Shown here in pieces: positions 17,006-25,018 of a stretch of DNA of 64,000 nucleotides. The position numbers were made by a program, and so were the translations under genes. This DNA comes from JBLEFH01 sp047345645 (GTDB lineage Bacteria > Pseudomonadota > Alphaproteobacteria > Rhodobacterales > Rhodobacteraceae): the NCBI GenBank assembly GCA_047345645.1, contig JBLEFH010000002.1, one strand, 5' to 3'. Below the pieces are notes generated by a model, which saw only the letters and a program-made list of their open reading frames with translations, was not told where the DNA came from and ran no database searches. Positions within the stretch are counted from its first letter, which is position 1; each line of letters starts with the position of its first letter.

Positions 17006-17784
17006 GTCAGGCCATTACCGATCTTCTCAACGCCGATGCGCTGGATGAGGCCAATGCCAAGGCCGTCGAATGGGTCAAATCCGCGCCGGAGAGTGGCCAG
17101 GCACGGATGACGCTGGCCGCGCTTTCGGTGCTGATGGGTGATCTGAAACGTGCCGAAACCCATGCGACCATGGCCGCGCGGATCGACACGCAGGACGCGG
17201 TTGGCTACGGCCTCTTCCGCCAGCATCTGCGCGGGCTTGAGGCGCGGGCGCAGTGGTGGGAAAACGGTGCGGTGCCGACTTTCCCCGGCGGCGCGAGCGA
17301 GACGGATCAGGCCGCGGTCGCCCTCAATGTCGCCCTGCGGGACGGCGATGAGGCGAAAACCGTGGCAGCGCTCGAAGCGCTCGAAGCGCTGCGCGGCACC
17401 CGCCCCGGTGCATGGAACGGCGAAGCGGTCGATGATCTGCGCGATCTTGATGACCGGCTTCCCCATGCGCTTGAGGCGGTGTCGGCGGGCGGCAATTATC
17501 TTTGGATTGATCTGGCGAAAGTCACGTCGATTGCCTTCCGCCCGGTCTCCGGCCCGCTCGATCTTGCGCTGCGTCCGGCACGGGTCACGCTCGATGATGG
17601 GGCGGAGGCGGATCTCGGTCTGCCTGCCATCTATCCGGCCCCCACCAGCGACGCCGAACGCCTTGGCCGCAGCACCGATTTCATCGAGCGCGGCGGCATC
17701 ATGATCGGGCAGGGGCAACGCGCCTGGCTCGCGGGCGACGAGATGCAGGGCTTTCTTGGCGCAGAGGAGATCACCATCGGATGA
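17002..17784 (+). CDS. tagJ: T6SS accessory protein TagJ (ImpE/SciE family)
   Basis: A 260-residue ImpE-family protein. The N-terminal half is TPR-like (ALDEANAKAVEWVKSAPESGQARMTLAALSVLMGDLKRAETHATMAA), and the C-terminal half contains the family's LWIDLAKVTSIAFRPVSGPLDLALRPARV segment and a closing GQRAWLAGDEMQGFLGAEEI. TagJ binds the TssB N-terminus and is thought to modulate ClpV-driven sheath recycling. It overlaps both neighbours by ATGA, so it is translationally coupled. Confidence 0.9.
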   Translation: MSQAITDLLNADALDEANAKAVEWVKSAPESGQARMTLAALSVLMGDLKRAETHATMAARIDTQDAVGYGLFRQHLRGLEARAQWWENGAVPTFPGGASETDQAAVALNVALRDGDEAKTVAALEALEALRGTRPGAWNGEAVDDLRDLDDRLPHALEAVSAGGNYLWIDLAKVTSIAFRPVSGPLDLALRPARVTLDDGAEADLGLPAIYPAPTSDAERLGRSTDFIERGGIMIGQGQRAWLAGDEMQGFLGAEEITIG

Positions 17785-18278
17785 GCGAAAGCGCGCAGGA
17801 CAATCGGCTGGCCGCATCCTTGCTGGATCGCCTTCTGGATCTGGAACCGGATCTGGAACGCGACCCGCCTGTGCTGCCTGCGGAGCAGCCTGCGGGCCTG
17901 CGCGAGTCCCTGCGGCGCGATCTCGAACTTTTGCTTAACACCCGCTGCGCGCCCGAAGCGCCGCCGCCCGGTTTGCGCGATCTCGATGACAGCCTGCTGC
18001 GCTTCGGCGTTGGTGATTTCTTCTCCTCTGCGCTGGTCACGCCCGCGCAGCGCGAAGCCTTTGCCCGCGATCTCGAACGCCGCATCGCGACCTTCGAGCC
18101 GCGCCTCGAAAACCTCTCGGTCACGCTCCATGAGGACATGATCCCGCAGCGCCGCAGCCTCCATTTGCGGATCGCGGCGGAATACCGGCCCGCGCCGGGC
18201 CTGCCGCCCATCCGTTTCGAAAGCCGCATCGACCCGGTCGCCGGGCATTTCGCGGTGTCGGAGGGCAGCCGTGGCTAA
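17781..18278 (+). CDS. tssE: T6SS baseplate protein TssE
   Basis: A 165-residue gp25-like lysozyme-fold baseplate protein without catalytic function. Recognisable pieces are SLLDRLLD, LRESLRRDLELLLNTRC, LDDSLLRFGVGDFFSS and the conserved RRIATFEPRLENLSVTL block near residue 95. TssE joins the TssK-F-G wedge. It overlaps tagJ and tssF. Confidence 0.93.
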   Translation: MSESAQDNRLAASLLDRLLDLEPDLERDPPVLPAEQPAGLRESLRRDLELLLNTRCAPEAPPPGLRDLDDSLLRFGVGDFFSSALVTPAQREAFARDLERRIATFEPRLENLSVTLHEDMIPQRRSLHLRIAAEYRPAPGLPPIRFESRIDPVAGHFAVSEGSRG

Positions 18279-20049
18279 CCGGTTCCTCGAATTCTACAAT
18301 GACGAATTGCGGGCGCTGCGCCAGCGGGCCACGCGCTTTGCCGACAATCACCCCAAGATCGCCGGGCGCCTGCGCCTTGCGCGCGGGATGTCGGATGATC
18401 CGCATGTGGAGCGGCTGATTCAGAGTTTCGCCTTCTCCTCCGCGCGGATCCGCCAGAAACTCGACGACAGCCTGCCCGAACTCACGGACGGGATGATCGA
18501 GACGCTCTATCCGCATTATCTCGCCCCGGTTCCGGCGATGACCGTCGTGGGGATGACGCCCGCCCGGCAACTCGATCACTGCCAAAACATACCGCGCGGT
18601 ACGGAAATCTTATCGGAGCAAGTCGACGGCGATCAGGTGCGTTTCGTGACCACGCAGGATGTGGAGCTGGCCCCCGTCAAGATCGAGACCGCGCGGATCA
18701 TGAACCGCCCGCTCGAAGCGCCGCAGCGCCCGGATCTGCAGGCGGCGGGCGCGCTGCGCCTGACCCTCGCGCCGAGTGCGAAAGTGAAGCTGAACGAATT
18801 GGGGCTGACCAAACTCCGCCTCTATCTCTCCGCCGCGCAGCCGCAGGCGATGGCCCTGTTCCAACTTTGCCACCAGCATTGCGTCGGCATGAGCATGGCG
18901 GCCCATAGCGGCGATCCCGAGGCGCGGCATTACGGCGCGGAGCGTGTGACGCCCGTGGGCCATGCGGAAGACGAGGCGCTGCTGCCCTATCCGCAAACGA
19001 GTTTCCGCGGCTATCGCACCCTGACCGAGTTTTTCACGTTGCCGGAGAAGTATCTCTTCTTCGACATTGCCTTAGGGCCGATCGTTGAAGCGGACCGGCT
19101 CGACATTTACCTCTATTTCAACGAGGCGCCAGCCGGTCTGGAGCGCCAGATCGACGCCAGCGCCTTCTCGCTCTTCGCCGCGCCGGTGGTGAACCTGTTC
19201 ACCGCGCGGGCCGAGCCGATCAATCTCGATGGCACCCGCGCGACCTATCCGCTTCAGGCGGACTCCCGCCGCGCGGAGACGCGGGCGGTCCATTCGGTGC
19301 GCCATGTCACCCTCGCCGGGTCGGACGGCTCGACCCGCGAGGCGAAACCCTATTTCCACCATCTGACCGAGCGCGGCACCGAGGGCGTGTTCTGGCAACT
19401 CAGGCGGTACAGCACCGATGACGGCGCGCGCTCTGGCAGCACCTCGCTCTTTTTCGTCGACACCCGCAACGAGGCGCTTGTCCCGACCGAGGAAACCGCC
19501 AGTGTCGAGGTGCTGGCGACGAACCACACGCTCCCGCAAAAGCTGCCCTATGGCGGCGGGCAGCCCCGGCTGACGGCGCGGATTTCGACGGATCAACTGG
19601 CGGGCATCGCGTGTCTTTTGCCGCTGACGCCGCCGCGCCATTCGACGCCGAGCGCGGACCGGGCGTGGGAGCTGGTTTCCCATCTCTCGCTCAACCATCT
19701 GTCGCTGACACGCGGCGGCACGCCGGTTCTGCGCAACATCCTCCAGCTTTACGATCCGCGCGAGAACCGCGAAACGGCGCGGCTCATCGAGGCCATCGAC
19801 AAGGTGGAAACAACGCCGGGATACACCCGGATGGGTCAGGTCATGGTCCCCGGCACTGACATCGAGCTGACCTTTGACGAGGACCGGATCGAGCCCGCCA
19901 AGGCGGTGTTCTTCGGCGCGGCGCTGGACCGGTTTTTCGGCTGTTACACCAGCCTCAACAGCTTCACGCGGCTGACCCTGAAACTCTCCGGCCGCAGCGA
20001 TGTGCTGGCGGCCTTCCCGGCGCGGGCGGGTGAGGAGGCGCTGATATGA
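18271..20049 (+). CDS. tssF: T6SS baseplate protein TssF
   Basis: A 592-residue TssF (VasA/ImpG). It opens MANRFLEFYNDELRALRQRATRFADNHPKIAGRL, the family start, and contains DPHVERLIQSFAFSSARIRQKLDDSLPELTDGMIETLYPHYLAPVPAM and later YRTLTEFFTLPEKYLFFDI. TssF forms the baseplate wedge with TssG, TssE and TssK. The start is a GTG inside the end of tssE; the end overlaps tssG. Confidence 0.96.
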   Translation: MANRFLEFYNDELRALRQRATRFADNHPKIAGRLRLARGMSDDPHVERLIQSFAFSSARIRQKLDDSLPELTDGMIETLYPHYLAPVPAMTVVGMTPARQLDHCQNIPRGTEILSEQVDGDQVRFVTTQDVELAPVKIETARIMNRPLEAPQRPDLQAAGALRLTLAPSAKVKLNELGLTKLRLYLSAAQPQAMALFQLCHQHCVGMSMAAHSGDPEARHYGAERVTPVGHAEDEALLPYPQTSFRGYRTLTEFFTLPEKYLFFDIALGPIVEADRLDIYLYFNEAPAGLERQIDASAFSLFAAPVVNLFTARAEPINLDGTRATYPLQADSRRAETRAVHSVRHVTLAGSDGSTREAKPYFHHLTERGTEGVFWQLRRYSTDDGARSGSTSLFFVDTRNEALVPTEETASVEVLATNHTLPQKLPYGGGQPRLTARISTDQLAGIACLLPLTPPRHSTPSADRAWELVSHLSLNHLSLTRGGTPVLRNILQLYDPRENRETARLIEAIDKVETTPGYTRMGQVMVPGTDIELTFDEDRIEPAKAVFFGAALDRFFGCYTSLNSFTRLTLKLSGRSDVLAAFPARAGEEALI

Positions 20050-21032
20050 GAGCGGTGAGCCTCTTTGAAAAACTGACCCAGCACCCGGAGCGTTTCGCCC
20101 CGCTGACCGCCCTTCGGATCGCCGAGGAAGAGGCGCGGCGTCAGGAGAAACCGCTCTTCGTGCTGGCGCCGCCCGAAACCGGCCTTGCCGCGCGGCCCAT
20201 TGGCGCGGTGCGCGTTCTCGATGACCGGATCGAGATTGAAAGCCAGGTGATGAACGCGCTCGGCCCGCTCTCGCCGCTGCCGCCCGCCTATACCGAACTC
20301 GCCGCCCGCGACCGCCGCCGCCGTGCGGGCGGGATGATCGCGTTTTTCGAACTGTTCAGCGACCGGCTCACCTGGCTCTTTGTCGCCGCGGCGGAGAAAT
20401 ACGATCTTGCCTCGCGCCTCAAATGGACGGCGCGGGCGGACAATATGCTGCTGAAGGCGCTGCACGGTCTGCTGGGCTTTGCGGCGGATCACGACGCCAT
20501 GCCGCTGCCGGGGGATGAAACCCTGCGCTATGCCGGGCTGCTCGCGCAGCGCACCCGCAATGCCGAGGGGCTGCGGACCATGGCGGAGGCGGAGCTTGGC
20601 CTGCCGGTCCGGCTGGAGCAGTTCCGCCTCATCTGGCGCGACATTCCCGAAAAGGAGCAAGCGCGGTTCGACGGCTCCATGCAGCTTGGCCGCAACGCCA
20701 TGGCCGGGGCGAAAGCGCCAGATCGGGCCGGGCAATGCCGCCTCGTGGTCGGCCCGGTGCGCTACACGGATTTTCTGTCGCTGGAGAAGGGCCAGCCCCG
20801 GATGGAGCGGCTCATGAAACTGGTGCAGCATTATATCCCGCCGGGGATCGACTTTGACGTGCAGGTCATTCTTGACCGGCGCGACATCCCGGAAACGCAG
20901 CTTGGCGGCGGCGCTCTGCCTGCGCGGCTTGGCTGGAACTGCTGGGCGCAATCGGTTCCGGCGGCGAAAGACAGCGACGAGGCGATCATTCGCCCCGACC
21001 CGATTGGAGGTGTCCATGCAAACGCGGCTTGA
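20046..21032 (+). CDS. tssG: T6SS baseplate protein TssG
   Basis: A 328-residue TssG (VasB/ImpH), normal length. It has SLFEKLTQHPERFAPLTALRIAEEEAR at the N-terminus, IAFFELFSDRLTWLFVAAAEKYDLA in the centre, and a long C-terminal part with VGPVRYTDFLSLEKGQPRMERLMKLVQHYIPPGIDFDVQVIL. It bridges TssF to the rest of the wedge. It overlaps tssF by four bases, and tagH starts within its last 17 bases. Confidence 0.95.
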   Translation: MRAVSLFEKLTQHPERFAPLTALRIAEEEARRQEKPLFVLAPPETGLAARPIGAVRVLDDRIEIESQVMNALGPLSPLPPAYTELAARDRRRRAGGMIAFFELFSDRLTWLFVAAAEKYDLASRLKWTARADNMLLKALHGLLGFAADHDAMPLPGDETLRYAGLLAQRTRNAEGLRTMAEAELGLPVRLEQFRLIWRDIPEKEQARFDGSMQLGRNAMAGAKAPDRAGQCRLVVGPVRYTDFLSLEKGQPRMERLMKLVQHYIPPGIDFDVQVILDRRDIPETQLGGGALPARLGWNCWAQSVPAAKDSDEAIIRPDPIGGVHANAA

Positions 21033-22209
21033 ACTTTTGAGCGGCCCGCAGGCGGGCGCGGCGCGGGTCACGGATCTCTCGACGCCCTTCACCATCGGCA
21101 CCCGCTCCGGCGCGACATGGCAAGTGCCGGGCGAGGGCGAGGATGCGTTCGTCACCATCCGGCGCGGCGGTATGGGGCTGGAAATGGAAGCCTCCGGCGA
21201 TGTGCAGATCGAGGGTCACGCGGCGGCGGAAGGTCGCACGACCCCGATTGGCCATGGCAGCCGGTTGACGGTGTCGGGCCAGCTTATTCAACTCACGATC
21301 AGTCAGGCCAGCGCCTCGCCAAGCTCGCTCGGTCAGGCCCCGTCGATCAGCGCGATCCTCTCGGATGTCACCTCCAGCGGCAGCGACGGCCCCTTGCCGG
21401 GGATCGCCGAGGACAACCCGCTGAACGCACCGGCGGCCCCGCGATCCGCCGCGAGCCGCTACTGGCAGGAGCCGAAAGCGTTTGAGGAGGAAGCCGCATC
21501 GCCGCTCCTGCCTGCCTCTGAGAGCAAGCTGCTCCCCGATGACTGGGACAGCCCGGACAGTGCCGGAAGCTCCGACCGCCTGACACAAACCCAAGGGCCG
21601 ACGACCCGCGCGCGTTTCTCGCAAGAGACCGCCGCCGCGCCGGAGGCACCGAAAGCCAAAGTGCCGCCGGTCTCGACCAAACCGCTGCTCAATGCGCTTG
21701 GGCTCGTGCCGCAAGAGGTGCAAAGCGCGCCCGAGGAGCAGATCAAAAACGCCGGTCTCGCGCTGGCGAAGGCCCTCGAAGGGCTGCGGGCGCTGGAGGA
21801 CAATCTGATGCGGCATTTCCGCGAGCTTGGGGTCAGCATCCCCGAAAGCGATATGTCCACCCAATATGCGCTGCACCCGGCGGCGGCGCTGTCGGACAAT
21901 AGCGGGCAGGCGATCACGGCCCTGACGGCGCGCATCGCCATGCTGACCCAGATGCAAAGCGCGATGGCCGAGGGCAGCCGCGCCGCGCTGAAAGACGCCA
22001 AAGACAGCCTTGATCCCGAGATCATCTCCACGGCACAAGCCGGGGAGGGAGGGTTTTTGCAACGATTGACGCCAGAAACCGCGTTTTGGCGGGCCTATCA
22101 GGCTCGGTTCGCGCCGAAGGACGGGGCCGCGCCCCTGTCTGAGCAGGCGCTCGCGGCGGCAATCCGGGCCCGGCTCGGACATGGACATTCAGGGGAGACC
22201 GGAGAATGA
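21016..22209 (+). CDS. tagH: T6SS FHA-type accessory protein TagH, degenerate FHA
   Basis: A 397-residue protein whose N-terminal ~95 residues have the beta-sandwich rhythm of an FHA domain (LELLSGPQAGAARVTDLSTPFTIGTRSGATWQV to LIQLTI). Its C-terminal ~170 residues match the T6SS TagH C-terminal domain (KNAGLALAKALEGLRALEDNLMRHFRELG to FLQRLTPETAFWRAYQARF). A disordered Pro/Ser/Glu-rich linker lies between. The phosphothreonine-binding residues of canonical FHA domains (an Arg after Gly at the first loop, then SxxH and NG) are not evident. Agrobacterium Fha binds phosphorylated TssL and is the target of TagF. GGAGG lies five bases before this ATG. Confidence 0.8.
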   Translation: MQTRLELLSGPQAGAARVTDLSTPFTIGTRSGATWQVPGEGEDAFVTIRRGGMGLEMEASGDVQIEGHAAAEGRTTPIGHGSRLTVSGQLIQLTISQASASPSSLGQAPSISAILSDVTSSGSDGPLPGIAEDNPLNAPAAPRSAASRYWQEPKAFEEEAASPLLPASESKLLPDDWDSPDSAGSSDRLTQTQGPTTRARFSQETAAAPEAPKAKVPPVSTKPLLNALGLVPQEVQSAPEEQIKNAGLALAKALEGLRALEDNLMRHFRELGVSIPESDMSTQYALHPAAALSDNSGQAITALTARIAMLTQMQSAMAEGSRAALKDAKDSLDPEIISTAQAGEGGFLQRLTPETAFWRAYQARFAPKDGAAPLSEQALAAAIRARLGHGHSGETGE

Positions 22210-23540
22210 AGACAGAGAACCGCGTCGCATGGACCGAAGGCATGTTCCTGCGGGTCCAGCATTTCCAGCAATCGGATCGCTGGGCGGATCGGCTGGCCCG
22301 CGACTTGCTGCTGCCGCTCTCGGTGTTCCCATGGGGGTTTAGCGAGCTGAGCCTCGACAAATCCGCGCTCGGGATCGGGCGGCTGGCGCTCACCTCTTTC
22401 GCGGCGGTTCTGCCGGATGGCACGCCGCTCAGCGCGCCGGATCAAAGCGATCTGCCGCCGCCCCTGCAACTCAGCGAAGGCGTGGCGGACAAGCTGGTCT
22501 ATCTCTGCCTGCCGATGCGCCGCCCCGGCACGGCGGAGTTTTCCGGCACCGATGAGACCGCGACCACGCGCCTTGTCAGCAGTGATTACGAGGCCGCGGA
22601 TGGCAATGCGGGCAGCACCTTCACCGCGCCGATTTCCGTGGGCCGCTATGCGCCTGTGCTGAAACTGGAAGGCGAGGAAATGGCGGGGTTTGAGCATCTG
22701 CCAATCGCGCGGGTGGTCGAAGTGCGCGCCGATCTCTCGGTGGTGCTGGATGAGGACATGATCCCGCCCGCTCTCAACATCGCGCTCTCGCCGCGCCTAA
22801 AGGGGCTTGTGACGGAGCTTCTGGGGCTGGTGCGCCACCGCGCGGCGGCGATTGCGCGGCGCGCGGGCGATCCGTCGGTGCGCGGCTCGGCTGAGGTGGG
22901 TGACTATTTCATGCTCCAGCTTCTCAACCGCACCGCGCCGGTGCTGGCGCATTTCAACGCGCAGGCGAGCCAGATGCATCCCGAAACGGTGTGGCGGGAA
23001 CTCGCCTCCCTCGCCGGCGAGTTTGCGACCTTCACCGCCGCCAACCGTCTGCCCGCCGATCTGCCCGATTACGATCACTATGCGCCCGCCACCTGTTTCG
23101 ATCCGGTGGTCGAAGAAATCCGCCGTTCGCTCTCGGCGGTGCTGGACCAGTCGGCCGTCGCGATCCCGCTCGAAGAGCGCCGCCACGGCGTGCGCGTCGG
23201 TATGATCAGCGACGCCGAATTCAAGAGCGGCGCCGGGCTGGTGCTGGCCGTGCGCGCCGATATGCCCGCCGAACAGCTTCGCCGCCAATTGCCGGGGCAG
23301 ATCAAAATTGGCTCCGTCGCGCGCATTGCCGAGCTGGTCAACGTCGCGCTGCCGGGCCTTGTCGTGCGGCCCATGCCGGTCGCGCCGCGCCAATTGCCCT
23401 TCCACTCGGGCACCGTTTATTTCGAGCTCGAAACCAGCGGCGACATCTGGCGCGAGATGGTCTCTTCGGGAACCATCGCCTTGCATCTTTCCGGGGAATT
23501 TCCGGGACTTGAAATGGAGCTTTGGGGTATCCGTGTATGA
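22206..23540 (+). CDS. tssK: T6SS baseplate protein TssK
   Basis: A 444-residue TssK (VasE/ImpJ) of normal length. The opening NRVAWTEGMFLRVQHFQQSDRW and PWGFSELSLDKSAL are diagnostic, and the C-terminal head ends FHSGTVYFELETSGDIWREMVSSGTIALHLSGEFPGLEMELWGIRV. TssK trimers tie the baseplate to the membrane complex through TssL and TssM. It is coupled by ATGA to tagH and to tssL. Confidence 0.96.
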   Translation: MKTENRVAWTEGMFLRVQHFQQSDRWADRLARDLLLPLSVFPWGFSELSLDKSALGIGRLALTSFAAVLPDGTPLSAPDQSDLPPPLQLSEGVADKLVYLCLPMRRPGTAEFSGTDETATTRLVSSDYEAADGNAGSTFTAPISVGRYAPVLKLEGEEMAGFEHLPIARVVEVRADLSVVLDEDMIPPALNIALSPRLKGLVTELLGLVRHRAAAIARRAGDPSVRGSAEVGDYFMLQLLNRTAPVLAHFNAQASQMHPETVWRELASLAGEFATFTAANRLPADLPDYDHYAPATCFDPVVEEIRRSLSAVLDQSAVAIPLEERRHGVRVGMISDAEFKSGAGLVLAVRADMPAEQLRRQLPGQIKIGSVARIAELVNVALPGLVVRPMPVAPRQLPFHSGTVYFELETSGDIWREMVSSGTIALHLSGEFPGLEMELWGIRV

Positions 23541-25018
23541 GTGACTCCTCCGACCCGCTCGGCGAAGGCCCGCGCATCGTCCTGCCCAATCCGGGCGGCG
23601 AACCTGCGCCGAGCCAACCTGCGTCGCAGCCCAAAACCGATTTCCACACACCGGGCGAAGCGCCGTTTTCCGCCGAATCCGTGATGCGCGGTTTCCGGCT
23701 GTCGGGGGCGGATTTCCCGGTGATGGTGAGCGAAGCCACCGGGCTTCTGAACCTCGCCTACGGTCTGCGCCACCGCAAAACGCCGCCCGATCTCGAAGCG
23801 CTGCGCCGCGATGTGATCGCCGCGATCCGCGATTATGAACGCAAGCTGGTCGCCGCCGGGATCCTCCCCGAGCAGGCCCGCGCGGCCCATTATGTCGTCT
23901 GCGCGACCCTTGATGACGTCATCCGCAATATGCCATGGGGCGAGGGATGGTCGAGCCGCGGGCTTGTCTCCACCTTCCACCATGACGTGACGGGCGGCGA
24001 TAAAGTCTTTGATCTCATTACGCATTTTCAGGCGCAGCCGGGGGCGAACCGCGACCTGCTTCTGCTGATCTATCTCTGCCTGTCGCTCGGGTTCGAAGGC
24101 CGCACGCGCGTCTCCGCGCGCGGTGCGCTGGAACTGGCGCAGGTCCGCGACAATCTCTACCGCACGCTTCGCCAGCAATATGGCGATCAGGAGCGCGACC
24201 TCTCGCCGCTTTGGAAAGGCGAAAGCGCGCGGCACCAGCCGCTGCGGCGCGGGCGGCTGTTCTGGCTCCTGAGCGGGCTGCTGATCCTGCTGCTCGCGGG
24301 CATGTTCCTCGCCTTCTCGCTCTTTCTCAACCAGTCGGCGGATGGCGCGCTGAACAGCATGGCCTCGCTCCCGCCCGATGAAACGCCGTCGCTGTTCATC
24401 CCGGAGCCGGAGCCAGAAATCATCGAGGAACCGCCCGTTGAAGAGCCGGTTGTGGAAGAGCCTGTGGAGCCTGAAATCAATCCCATCGACAGCCTGATCG
24501 CCTTTCTTGAGCCGGAAGTGGAGGAGGGGCTGGTGCGCCTCTACCGCGATGGCGATGCGGTGCTGGTCCGTGTGGCCAATGCCGGGGCGTTCGAGCCGGG
24601 CGGCGCGCAGATCGCGCCGGAATTTCTCGATATTTTTGAACGGATTGGCATGGCATTGGCCGCAGAGGATTTCGACGTGTCTGTCATCGGGCATACCGAC
24701 AACAACCCAATCCGCACGGACGCGTTTCCGTCGAATTTCCACCTCTCCACAGCCCGTGCAGCCGCCGTGCGGGACATTCTGCTGAACTATATCTCGCCCG
24801 ACCGCGTGGAGATCCGGGGCGAGGCCGATCTGCGCCCGATTGCGGATAACGACACCGCCGAGGGGCGCGAGCAGAACCGCCGCACCGAAATTCTGGTGCG
24901 GGCTGCGGGCGCGCGCGTCTCGCCGGAACTGCTGCAACAGGGGGGCGAGTTGTCCGCGCCGGTGGACGCGCCGCCTTTGCCCGAGAATGAGACCGCGACC
25001 GAGGAGGCAGCCCAATGA
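23537..25018 (+). CDS. tssL: T6SS membrane protein TssL with OmpA-like domain
   Basis: A 493-residue inner-membrane protein. A Pro-rich cytoplasmic tail (1-45) leads into a DotU domain (about 50-225), one transmembrane helix (241-264), an acidic PEPEPEIIEEPPVEEPVVEEP linker (290-313), and a C-terminal OmpA peptidoglycan-binding domain (about 335-456; GHTDNNPIRTDAF and REQNRRTEILV). The OmpA extension anchors the complex to the wall, which fits the absence of the TssJ lipoprotein. In Agrobacterium the N-terminal tail of TssL is phosphorylated by PpkA; this tail has few threonines (residues 34 and 38 only in the first 45). The start overlaps the tssK stop. Confidence 0.95.
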   Translation: MSDSSDPLGEGPRIVLPNPGGEPAPSQPASQPKTDFHTPGEAPFSAESVMRGFRLSGADFPVMVSEATGLLNLAYGLRHRKTPPDLEALRRDVIAAIRDYERKLVAAGILPEQARAAHYVVCATLDDVIRNMPWGEGWSSRGLVSTFHHDVTGGDKVFDLITHFQAQPGANRDLLLLIYLCLSLGFEGRTRVSARGALELAQVRDNLYRTLRQQYGDQERDLSPLWKGESARHQPLRRGRLFWLLSGLLILLLAGMFLAFSLFLNQSADGALNSMASLPPDETPSLFIPEPEPEIIEEPPVEEPVVEEPVEPEINPIDSLIAFLEPEVEEGLVRLYRDGDAVLVRVANAGAFEPGGAQIAPEFLDIFERIGMALAAEDFDVSVIGHTDNNPIRTDAFPSNFHLSTARAAAVRDILLNYISPDRVEIRGEADLRPIADNDTAEGREQNRRTEILVRAAGARVSPELLQQGGELSAPVDAPPLPENETATEEAAQ

